This document shows, piece after piece, positions 22,953-30,058 of a DNA stretch of 43,365 nt (positions are counted from its first letter, which is position 1; each line of letters opens with the position of its first letter). A model generated the notes under the pieces. It was not told the origin of the DNA. It worked only from the letters and a program-made list of their open reading frames with translations, and did no database searches. The DNA is taken from positions 1-43,365 of the forward strand of contig JBGPBV010000044.1 in NCBI GenBank assembly GCA_041481445.1, in the 5' to 3' direction. Made by a program: the position numbers and the translations under genes. The DNA comes from AA29 sp041481445 (GTDB lineage: Bacteria; Acidobacteriota; Vicinamibacteria; Fen-336).

Positions 22953-25127
22953 TCAGGTCTGCTCCACGAGATGGCGGTACAGCCCTTCCTGGTCCTTCAC
23001 CAGCGCGTCGTGGGTGCCCCGCTGGACGATCTTGCCCTTCTGCAGGACCAGGATCTCGTCGGCGTCCCGGATGGTCGAGAGGCGGTGCGCGCTGATGATG
23101 CAGGTGACGCCGCGGCGGCGCAGGTTGCGGTCGATGATCTGCTCGGTCACGGTGTCGAGCGCGCTGGTGGCCTCGTCCAGGACCAGGATGCGCGGGTTGG
23201 TGACCAGGGCGCGCGCGATCTCCAGGCGCTGGCGCTGGCCCCCGCTGAAGTTCTTTCCGCCTTCCTCCACCAGGCCCTCGTAGCCGCCTTCACGCGCCGT
23301 GATGTCGTCGTGGATGCCGGCGTCCTGGGAGGCCTGGATCACGACCTGGTCCGGGATGGTGCGGTCCCACAGGGTGAGGTTGTCCCGGACGGTGCCGCTG
23401 AAGAGCGTGATGTCCTGGTCCACCACGGCCACGGAGTTGGCGAAGACCTCCCGCGGCACGTCCCGATGATGGCGGCCGTCGAAGCGGACCTTGCCGTCCC
23501 AGGGCTCGTAGAGGCCGGTCACCAGCTTGGCCACCGTGGACTTGCCCGAGCCCGAGGGACCGACCAGGGCCACCCGCTGCCCGGGGTTGAGGGACAGGCT
23601 GAAGCCCTCGATGAGCGGCTTGTCCAGGCGCGAGTAGCCGAAGGTCACCCCTTCCAGCTCGAGGAAGCCGTTGAGCTTCGTGCGCTCCTCGCGCAGCCCG
23701 TCGCCGGTGGTCTCCGTGCGGGGGTCGACGCGATAGCTGAGCACGTCGTCCAGCCGGTTCATCTGCCCCTCGATCTCCTGGAGGTTGCTGGCCAGGTTCA
23801 CGAGGTTCTGCACGGGAGTGGTGAAGGCCGCCATCAGGCTCTGGAACGCCACCAGCATTCCGAGGGTCAGCTGGCCCTGGATCACGCGGTAGCTGCCGAT
23901 GGCGAGCACGGCCACGCTGGTGAAGCCGACGGTGAGGGGGGGCGCGATGAGGAAGGTCTGGGTCAGCCGGCTGAGCTGCTGGCTGGAGTTGATGAACTTC
24001 GCCTGGTAGCCGGCCCAGCGCGCGAACAGGTCGGACTCGCCGGCGGAGGCCTTGAGGGTCTCGATGTTGGCCAGCCCGCCCATGAGGGCGCCCGTGGCCT
24101 TGCCCTCCTCGGAGAGCAGCCGCCGGTTGCCGTCCACGCGCTTGCGGTTGATGACCAGGGTGAGGACGGCGAGGGCGGTGACGGCGGCGATGCCCACCAG
24201 CGGCAGCACGGTGTCGTAGGTGAACATCAGGAGGGCGAAGAACACGACCATCATGGCGTCGATGGCCCGGGGGGCGAGCTGCTGGGCCAGGAACTCGGCC
24301 ACCCGCTCGTTCATGGCCACGCGGCTCGAGACCTCGCCTCCGTACCGCTGGGCGTAGAACTCCACGGGCAGGCGCAGGATGTGCCACAGGAACTTGCTGG
24401 CGTTGGTGATGGCCAGGCTGCTCTGCAGGCGGGCCAGGGACAGCTCCTGGATCCACATCACCCCCGCCCGGAGGATCGCGGTGAGCACCATGCCCACCAG
24501 CAGCGGCCGATACCACTCCGTCAGGCGCGAGACCAGCACGTAGTCCACGAATATCCGCGCGAAGGTCGGGATCACGAGCCCGGGGATGACGAGGGCGATG
24601 CCGGCGGTGGCCGCGAACACGAACCCCACCTGCGATCCCATGCGACTGGCCAGGGCCGCGGGCAGGCTGCGCTTGAGCCCGCCCTTCTGGAACTGCGGGG
24701 TGAGGGCGAAGGACAGGACGACGCCGGTGTAGGCGTTGAAGAAGTCGTCGTGGGAGATGGCCCGCGGCCCGGAGCCCGGATCGTTGATCCAGTACTTCCC
24801 GCCCTTGTAGCCCTCGAGCACCACGAAGTGGTTGAAGTTCCAGAAGAGGATGACCGGCATCTCCAGCTCGGCCACCGCGCTGATGTCCCGCTGCTCGCCC
24901 TTGGCGGTGAGGCCGTACTTGCGGGCGGCCTTGAGGACGTTGGAGGCCTTGGAGCCGTCGCGGGAGACGCCGCAGTCGACGCGCATCTGCTCGAGGGGCA
25001 CCACGCGTCCGTAGTAGCCGAGGACGGAGGCCAGGGCGGCCGCCCCGCACTCGACCTCCTCCATCTGGAGGACGGTGGGAGTGCGCCGGCGGACCGTCGG
25101 TCGCTTGATCTCGCCTTCCTGGGCCAC
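22953..25127 (-). CDS. C39-peptidase ABC transporter for NHLP peptides
   Basis: The 724-residue protein starts with a C39 cysteine-peptidase domain: oxyanion Gln21, catalytic Cys27 in EEVECGAAAL, His100 in NFNHFVVLEG and Asp116 in INDPGSG. All are present, so it should cleave the leader after Gly107-Gly108 of the precursor at 14483-14851. A six-helix membrane domain (about 165-440) and an ATPase domain follow, with Walker A GPSGSGKST (near 524), FSGGQRQR and ILVLDEATSALD. It starts with GTG at 25127, with AAGGGG about 10 bases upstream, 23 bases after the HlyD stop. This is the cluster's leader-removal and export enzyme, working at the inner membrane. Confidence 0.94.
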   Translation of the reverse strand: MAQEGEIKRPTVRRRTPTVLQMEEVECGAAALASVLGYYGRVVPLEQMRVDCGVSRDGSKASNVLKAARKYGLTAKGEQRDISAVAELEMPVILFWNFNHFVVLEGYKGGKYWINDPGSGPRAISHDDFFNAYTGVVLSFALTPQFQKGGLKRSLPAALASRMGSQVGFVFAATAGIALVIPGLVIPTFARIFVDYVLVSRLTEWYRPLLVGMVLTAILRAGVMWIQELSLARLQSSLAITNASKFLWHILRLPVEFYAQRYGGEVSSRVAMNERVAEFLAQQLAPRAIDAMMVVFFALLMFTYDTVLPLVGIAAVTALAVLTLVINRKRVDGNRRLLSEEGKATGALMGGLANIETLKASAGESDLFARWAGYQAKFINSSQQLSRLTQTFLIAPPLTVGFTSVAVLAIGSYRVIQGQLTLGMLVAFQSLMAAFTTPVQNLVNLASNLQEIEGQMNRLDDVLSYRVDPRTETTGDGLREERTKLNGFLELEGVTFGYSRLDKPLIEGFSLSLNPGQRVALVGPSGSGKSTVAKLVTGLYEPWDGKVRFDGRHHRDVPREVFANSVAVVDQDITLFSGTVRDNLTLWDRTIPDQVVIQASQDAGIHDDITAREGGYEGLVEEGGKNFSGGQRQRLEIARALVTNPRILVLDEATSALDTVTEQIIDRNLRRRGVTCIISAHRLSTIRDADEILVLQKGKIVQRGTHDALVKDQEGLYRHLVEQT

Positions 25128-25150
25128 GAGGGATCAGCCCCTTCCCGGCG

Positions 25151-26383
25151 TCAGATGCCGAGCCATTCCCGGACGGTCGGGACGACCAGGGTGATGGGTC
25201 GCTTCTCCTGCACGGGGATCTGCACGCGCAGGAGGGTCCCGCTGTCGAACTTCAGCGGCGGGCCGAGGCGGCTCGTCCACTTGAAGCCGCTCGGCGTCGT
25301 GGGGTCGGCGATCGGCCTCACCCTCACCTCGTAGACCGCCCCCGCGTTCGTGAACTGCGTGATGAGGCTCTGGTTGCGCAGCAGCCGGTTCATGGCGTCG
25401 GGGTTGGCCGGACCCTGGTTGACGGACTCGACCGTCCCCAGCATGTACCCGTACTCCTCCCAGGTGATGCCTTCCGGCGAGAGCTGGGCCGTCATGCCGG
25501 ACTTGATGCGCGATCCCTGCGGGATGAACGCCACCGCCTGCAGGGGCTGGTCGGTCAGCTCGAGGTAGAGCACGGCCTGGCCGGAGTGCGCCTCCTGGCC
25601 GGGGTCGACCAGGCGGCTGACGATCTTCCCCGCGTAGGGGCTCACGACCTCCGTGCTCTCGGCGTGCCGCAGCTTCAGGAGCTCGAGCTGGTGCTCGGTG
25701 CGCTGGATCTCCTGGTCGAGGTTGAAGACGCTGGTGTCGGCCTGGTTGCGGACGGAGGCGTCGCGCGCGGTGAGCTGCGCCGCCTGGCTCTGGTTCGCGT
25801 TGAGCGAGTTCCGCGCCCCCTCCAGCTCGTTGGCCGTGGCCTGCACCTGGTCGCGGGTGATGAGGCCGCTGTTGGCGGCCTCGGTCTGGGCCTTCAGGCG
25901 CTCCTCCAGGAACTTCACCTGGCTCCTCAGGGCCTGGTCCTGCTTGGCCAGGCGCTGGCGGTCCGCCACCACCGACTGGAGGTCGGCGTCGCGGTTGCGC
26001 TGGGTGAGGCCGAGGGAGCGCTCGCGGTTGCTCCGGAGGTCGGCCAGCAGCTTCTCGCTCTGCTGGATCTCCTCCCCTGCCCCCGTCTGCTTCACGATGG
26101 CCACGACTTCCCCGCGCTTCACGTCCTGCCCGACGTTGACCCTGACCTCGGTGATGGTCCCGGCGCCCCGCGCCTCGATGCCGAACACCCCGCCCTCCTT
26201 GAGCAGGATGCCGGCGCCGCTGACGCGCTCCGCGGTCCGCCCGGTGATCCCCCAGACGAGCCCGGCCTGGATCACGATGATGCAGGCGCCCAGCGCCACC
26301 CAGTACTTCGGTTTGGTCACTTGCATGAGGCTGTCCAGCTGCTCGGGGCTCGACAGCTTCGCGAGCGCGGCCTTGCGGAACAT
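25151..26383 (-). CDS. HlyD-type NHLM secretion adaptor
   Basis: The 410-residue protein begins MFRKAALAKLSSPEQLDSLMQV, the characteristic opening of NHLM secretion HlyD proteins. One membrane segment follows (ACIIVIQAGLVWGI, about residues 35-55), then a lipoyl-like half (EVRVNVGQDVKRGEVVAI), a long coiled coil (about 110-240), the second lipoyl half (STEVVSPYAGKIVSRLVDPGQEAHSG) and a beta-barrel end. It bridges the inner-membrane ABC pair to a TolC channel. The ATG at 26383 is chosen because GAGGAGA lies just upstream and the family N terminus starts there; an in-frame upstream start at 26494 would run past the promoter. It is the first gene of the export operon. Confidence 0.92.
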   Translation of the reverse strand: MFRKAALAKLSSPEQLDSLMQVTKPKYWVALGACIIVIQAGLVWGITGRTAERVSGAGILLKEGGVFGIEARGAGTITEVRVNVGQDVKRGEVVAIVKQTGAGEEIQQSEKLLADLRSNRERSLGLTQRNRDADLQSVVADRQRLAKQDQALRSQVKFLEERLKAQTEAANSGLITRDQVQATANELEGARNSLNANQSQAAQLTARDASVRNQADTSVFNLDQEIQRTEHQLELLKLRHAESTEVVSPYAGKIVSRLVDPGQEAHSGQAVLYLELTDQPLQAVAFIPQGSRIKSGMTAQLSPEGITWEEYGYMLGTVESVNQGPANPDAMNRLLRNQSLITQFTNAGAVYEVRVRPIADPTTPSGFKWTSRLGPPLKFDSGTLLRVQIPVQEKRPITLVVPTVREWLGI

Positions 26384-26429
26384 ATCTTCTCCTCGGTCAC
26401 CCGGAGGCGATGCCGTTCGATGGGGCCGT

Positions 26430-26457
26430 ATGATAGTCTCTCCCGCCGCGGGTTCAA
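26430..26457 (-). promoter_or_regulatory. Probable promoter of the export operon
   Basis: On the minus strand TTGAAC (26457-26452) and TATCAT (26435-26430) are spaced by 16 bases. The inferred start site near 26423 gives a leader of about 40 bases to the HlyD ATG at 26383. It lies in the 171-base divergent gap shared with the TolC gene. Confidence 0.6.
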
Positions 26458-26554
26458 GTGGAATATCGAGGCCTTCCTGTCCTCGCCTGTCCACGGCCGC
26501 GAAACAGCGCGAAACAGCCCGGGCGGCGCGGCCGCACCGGCGCGGGAGGGTGAA

Positions 26555-28084
26555 GTGAGAGCGACGATCGGGACCACCCTGGTGCTCCTCGTGAGCCTCG
26601 AAGCGGCGGCGCAGGCGCCGGCGCCGCCGCCGTCACCATCGCCGTCGGCCGAGCGGACACTGAGGACGGTCCCCCTGCGGGACCTCGTGGTGGAGGCCCT
26701 CCACCAGAACCTCACGCTGACCACGGCTCGGGCCTCGACCAAGAGCACGCAGACCGCGGTGCAATCGGCCGAGTCCGCGTTCGATCCCCTGCTCCTGGTG
26801 ACGCCGGTGCGGTACACGCATTCCCCGCAGTCGCTCCTCGCCCAGCCCGACGTGACGCTGGATGGCACGCAGACCGGGACCACGGTCGTGGGCTTCCTCG
26901 ACGGGACCCTCCCCATCAGCACCGTGTACGGGGTCTCCGTGAACATGGACCGCGTCTCGCAGGACAACCCGGCGCTGCTCCAGCCGGGCGTGCTGACCCC
27001 CACCGTCAACAACTCGCTCACCTTCAGCGTCGCGCAGCCGCTGCTGAAGGGCTTCGGTCCGACCTACGCCCAGGCCGGGGTCCACATCGCCGAGTACACG
27101 TCCAGCGCGGCCGAGGCCCGCCTGGACCGGACGGTCGACCAGACCGCGGCCGACGTGGAGACCGCCTACTGGTCGCTGGGCCTGGCCGAGGAGCTCGAGC
27201 GGATCGCCCGCGCCTCCCTGGGGCGGGCGGACGAGCTGCTCACCCGCAACGAGAAGATGCTCCAGCTGAAGCTCATCTCCGAGGTCGACCTGATCTCCTC
27301 CCGGCGCGGCCAGCAGGAGAGGCTGACCACGCTGACGGAGGCCGTCCGCCAGCGTCGCGACGCCGCGGATCGCCTGCTCTTCCTCGTCTACGGCCGCACC
27401 GCTCCCGCCCAGGTCGTGGACGCCGAGAGCCTGCACACGGAGCCCCCCCCCAGCGACGTGCCTCCGGTGCCGGGCGCGGTGGCCGACCTCGAGGGGCAGG
27501 CCCTCAAGCAACGCCGCGACTACCAGGCGGCCACCATCGACGTCACCCAGAGCGAGCTGACCAAGAAGGTGAACAAGAACGCGCTGCTGCCCGACCTGAG
27601 GCTCACCGGGGCGTACATCGCGAACGTCTTCAACACGGATGCCGCGCGCTTCTTCGGCACCAGTCGAGTGGGCGACCTCGAGCAGAAGGACTGGCGCGTG
27701 GGCGTGAACGTGAGCTATCCGATCGGCAACCGGTTCGCGCGCGCCGCCTACGCCAAGGCGCGCCTGGACGCGGAGGCCCTGGCCGAGACCCAGGCCCAGT
27801 CCGAGATGTTCGTGCGCAGCGACGTGCGCAACGCGGCCCGCGCGATCGATGCGAACCGGGAGCGGCTCGCCCAGGCGAGCCTCAGCTCGGACTACGCCCG
27901 GCAGCAGTACGAGGCCGGCCAGAAGCAGCTCCAGCTCGGGCTGATCGACTCCTTCCGCCTGCTCCAGATGGAGCAGGACGTCTCCGTCACCGACCTGGTG
28001 CGCGCGCAGACACGCTACGATCTGGCCCAGGCCCTGACCAACTTCAACCTGGCGATGGGCACGATCGGAGCGCACTACCGCTAG
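26555..28084 (+). CDS. TolC-family outer-membrane channel
   Basis: The 509-residue protein starts at a GTG (26555-26557) with GGAGG 5 bases upstream. It opens with a signal peptide (V/M-RATIGTTLVLLVSLEAAAQA) followed by a Pro-rich spacer. Two long helical hairpin repeats with the outer-membrane efflux protein pattern follow (for example DVETAYWSLGLAEELERIAR and GQKQLQLGLIDSFRLLQMEQDV). The length is typical for TolC. It is divergent from the HlyD/ABC operon, so it should supply the outer-membrane exit for the peptide. A general-purpose efflux role is also possible. A hairpin begins at the last base of its stop codon. Confidence 0.9.
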   Translation: MRATIGTTLVLLVSLEAAAQAPAPPPSPSPSAERTLRTVPLRDLVVEALHQNLTLTTARASTKSTQTAVQSAESAFDPLLLVTPVRYTHSPQSLLAQPDVTLDGTQTGTTVVGFLDGTLPISTVYGVSVNMDRVSQDNPALLQPGVLTPTVNNSLTFSVAQPLLKGFGPTYAQAGVHIAEYTSSAAEARLDRTVDQTAADVETAYWSLGLAEELERIARASLGRADELLTRNEKMLQLKLISEVDLISSRRGQQERLTTLTEAVRQRRDAADRLLFLVYGRTAPAQVVDAESLHTEPPPSDVPPVPGAVADLEGQALKQRRDYQAATIDVTQSELTKKVNKNALLPDLRLTGAYIANVFNTDAARFFGTSRVGDLEQKDWRVGVNVSYPIGNRFARAAYAKARLDAEALAETQAQSEMFVRSDVRNAARAIDANRERLAQASLSSDYARQQYEAGQKQLQLGLIDSFRLLQMEQDVSVTDLVRAQTRYDLAQALTNFNLAMGTIGAHYR

Positions 28085-28105
28085 GAGCCGTCCCCTCTCG
28101 GCTCC
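28084..28105. terminator. Bidirectional hairpin between converging genes
   Basis: GGAGCCG (28084-28090) pairs with CGGCTCC (28099-28105) across an 8-base loop. It occupies nearly all of the 24-base gap between the TolC gene and the converging membrane-protein gene. There is no T-run on either side. It marks the end of the cluster. Confidence 0.5.
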
Positions 28106-28108
28106 GGC

Positions 28109-28951
28109 TCACCGCGAGAAGCGGAGGCCGGGGCCGAGCACGAAGACGAAGAGGACGGCGGCGACGGCGGCGGCGAGGATCCATCCGCGGCTGCGCTCCA
28201 CGGGCTCCGCATCGGCGGTCCCCGCGAATCGCGGGCTGTTCATGACGGAGGTCATCCAGGCCATGGCCGACGTGCCCCCGAACGACGCCGCCGCCGCCGA
28301 GATCAGGACCAGCACGGGGCTCGCCGGGTTGAGCAGCCCGGCCGCCACGTAGAGCGAACCCCCGGTGAGGTAGGCGGTCAGGGCGATGCGGCGGCCGCGC
28401 GCCACGCGGCCGTCGTCTCCGCCGGCGAACGGCCGCAGCGCGACCAGCGAGGCCAGGATGGCCAGGACGTACCCGGCGCCCCCCACCACGGCCAGCACCA
28501 CGCGGGCGAGGCCGGGACGGGACGTCGTCTCCGCGATGGCCGCCCAGTCCCCCACGTTCCCGAGGCCCGAGAAGAGCCAGTAGCCCGTGGCCTGGAGCAG
28601 GTTGACGGTGAAGACGAGCCACAGGAACAGCCGCCAGGACGAGGAGCGGCCGGGGCGGGTCGCGCGCAGCAGCATCCAGGACGCCGCGACGACGACCAGG
28701 TTCATCACCGTGCCCGCCGCCTGCACCGCCCAGACCCCGCGCGCGCCGAACGCCTCGTAGTCCCCTTCGAAGTGGATGGCGGAGAGGACCTGCGGGCGGC
28801 CGCCGATGAGGACGCAGGCGCCGGCATGGCCGAGGCCCTCGTGCACGACGTTGGCGAGGGCGTAGGCGACCACGGCCAGCGCGATCACCGTGAGGAGGTC
28901 GGAGCGGCGGCCGGTCCGGGCCGGCAACTCGGAAGGGGGGGCGGGCGGCAC
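28109..28951 (-). CDS. Multi-pass membrane protein with HEGLGH motif
   Basis: The 280-residue protein has about seven hydrophobic segments (for example IALAVVAYALANVV, VLAVVGGAGYVLAILASLVAL and ILAAAVAAVLFVFVLG). At the end of the first segment it reads NVVHEGLGHAGACVLIGG, which looks like the HExxH-GHA region of M50-type intramembrane proteases but has one extra residue between the Glu and the second His. I cannot say whether it is catalytic. The start is uncertain: a GTG at 28951 is used and no clear ribosome site precedes it. It lies just outside the cluster, converging on TolC, and no link to the peptide is evident. Confidence 0.68.
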   Translation of the reverse strand: MPPAPPSELPARTGRRSDLLTVIALAVVAYALANVVHEGLGHAGACVLIGGRPQVLSAIHFEGDYEAFGARGVWAVQAAGTVMNLVVVAASWMLLRATRPGRSSSWRLFLWLVFTVNLLQATGYWLFSGLGNVGDWAAIAETTSRPGLARVVLAVVGGAGYVLAILASLVALRPFAGGDDGRVARGRRIALTAYLTGGSLYVAAGLLNPASPVLVLISAAAASFGGTSAMAWMTSVMNSPRFAGTADAEPVERSRGWILAAAVAAVLFVFVLGPGLRFSR

Positions 28952-29040
28952 AGGTGCGGAGTCTACCCTCGGCCGGGGGGGATCGCACCGGGATCCGCTT
29001 GGCCGGCCGCGGGGTTATGATCGGCCCCCGCGGGCACGCG

Positions 29041-29069
29041 TTGACGGCCCGCGGGCATTCAAGTAGGTT
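29041..29069 (+). promoter_or_regulatory. Possible promoter of the FHA gene
   Basis: TTGACG (29041-29046) and TAGGTT (29064-29069) are spaced by 17 bases, 19 bases before the GTG start at 29088. The -35 box is good (five of six); the -10 box is weak. Nothing else stands out in the 136-base gap. Confidence 0.35.
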
Positions 29070-29087
29070 GCGCGGGGAGGGCCTACA

Positions 29088-30026
29088 GTGGCGGAAGACG
29101 CTCCATCCATCGACACCGCACCGATCGACGCGCTGCTGCAGATCAAGAAGAAGCAGGACGAGCTGCAGGAGCTGGTGACGCGCGCGGAGAGCACGCGGGC
29201 CAAGGTCTCCGAGGCCGTGTTCAAGCGCGTCAGCGAGGACTACGCCAGCCGGCTGCGGGGCCTGGAGGCGGAGGCGCGCCCCCTCCGGAAGAAGGCGCGC
29301 CAGGAGCACGCGCGGCTGGAGCCGATACACGCGCGCCTGCAGCGCCAGGTGGAGGAGGCCCGGCTCGACAAGGAGGAGCTGGAGTTCCGCCACGAGGTCG
29401 GCGAACTGGGCGAGGAGGAGTTCACCGGCCGCAACAAGGCCGCCGAGGAGGTCCTGGCCCAGCGGCGGCAGGAGTTCGCGGAGGCGGATGATCTCAAGAA
29501 CCGCTTCATGGGGGTGATGGGCTCTCCCGAGTCCGACGACGTGCGCCCGGAGCCGCCCCCGCCGGCGCCCGCGCCACCTCCCGCCCCCGCGGCCGCCGAA
29601 GCGTCCGCGGCGCCCGCACTGGAGGTCGTCGAGGGCGAGGCGACCGCGTTCCTCGCCGGCGCCACCCTGACCGGCCCCGCTCCGGACCTCTCCGAGCCGG
29701 CGAGCGCGCCGAGCGAAGGCACGATGGCGATGCGTCTCGGTCAGCTGGTGATGGAAGGCACGGAGCCGCCGGAGGAGTTCCAGCTCGGTCCGCGCACCTC
29801 GATCGGCCGCACCACGGACAACGACATCACGATCAACCATGCGTCCGTGTCCCGCCACCACGCCGTGGTCATGCTGACGGAGAACGGATACGCGATCGAG
29901 GACCTCAAGTCCGGCAACGGCACGTACGTCAACGACGAGCGCATCGGCGAGCGGCGGGCCCTGGCCACCGGCGACCGGATCAAGATCGGGCAGACGACGT
30001 TCGTCTTTCAAGTACCCGAAGACTGA
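29088..30026 (+). CDS. FHA-domain protein with N-terminal coiled coil
   Basis: The 312-residue protein has a long charged coiled coil (about 15-145), a Pro/Ala-rich linker (about 155-210) and a C-terminal forkhead-associated domain. The FHA domain shows the phosphothreonine-binding residues in SIGRTTDNDI, SVSRHHAVV and SGNGTYVND. FHA domains bind phosphorylated threonine peptides, so it is probably a partner of a Ser/Thr kinase encoded elsewhere. No membrane segment or signal peptide is present. It starts with GTG at 29088 with GGAGG 7 bases upstream. It looks like a general cellular gene rather than part of the peptide cluster. Confidence 0.9.
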   Translation: MAEDAPSIDTAPIDALLQIKKKQDELQELVTRAESTRAKVSEAVFKRVSEDYASRLRGLEAEARPLRKKARQEHARLEPIHARLQRQVEEARLDKEELEFRHEVGELGEEEFTGRNKAAEEVLAQRRQEFAEADDLKNRFMGVMGSPESDDVRPEPPPPAPAPPPAPAAAEASAAPALEVVEGEATAFLAGATLTGPAPDLSEPASAPSEGTMAMRLGQLVMEGTEPPEEFQLGPRTSIGRTTDNDITINHASVSRHHAVVMLTENGYAIEDLKSGNGTYVNDERIGERRALATGDRIKIGQTTFVFQVPED

Positions 30027-30041
30027 GCGCGGGCGGGAATA

Positions 30042-30058
30042 CCCTGAGTGCCTCAGGG
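30042..30058. terminator. Short hairpin between converging genes
   Basis: CCCTGAG-TGC-CTCAGGG, a perfect 7-bp stem with a 3-base loop, fills the 26-base gap after the FHA gene and runs into the stop codon of the converging regulator gene. It has no T-run. Confidence 0.4.

Noticed and set aside
20150..23095. Long plus-strand frames antisense to the ABC transporter genes
   Set aside because: Low-complexity His/Asp/Gly/Val composition and perfect antisense position to recognised transporter genes mark them as shadows.
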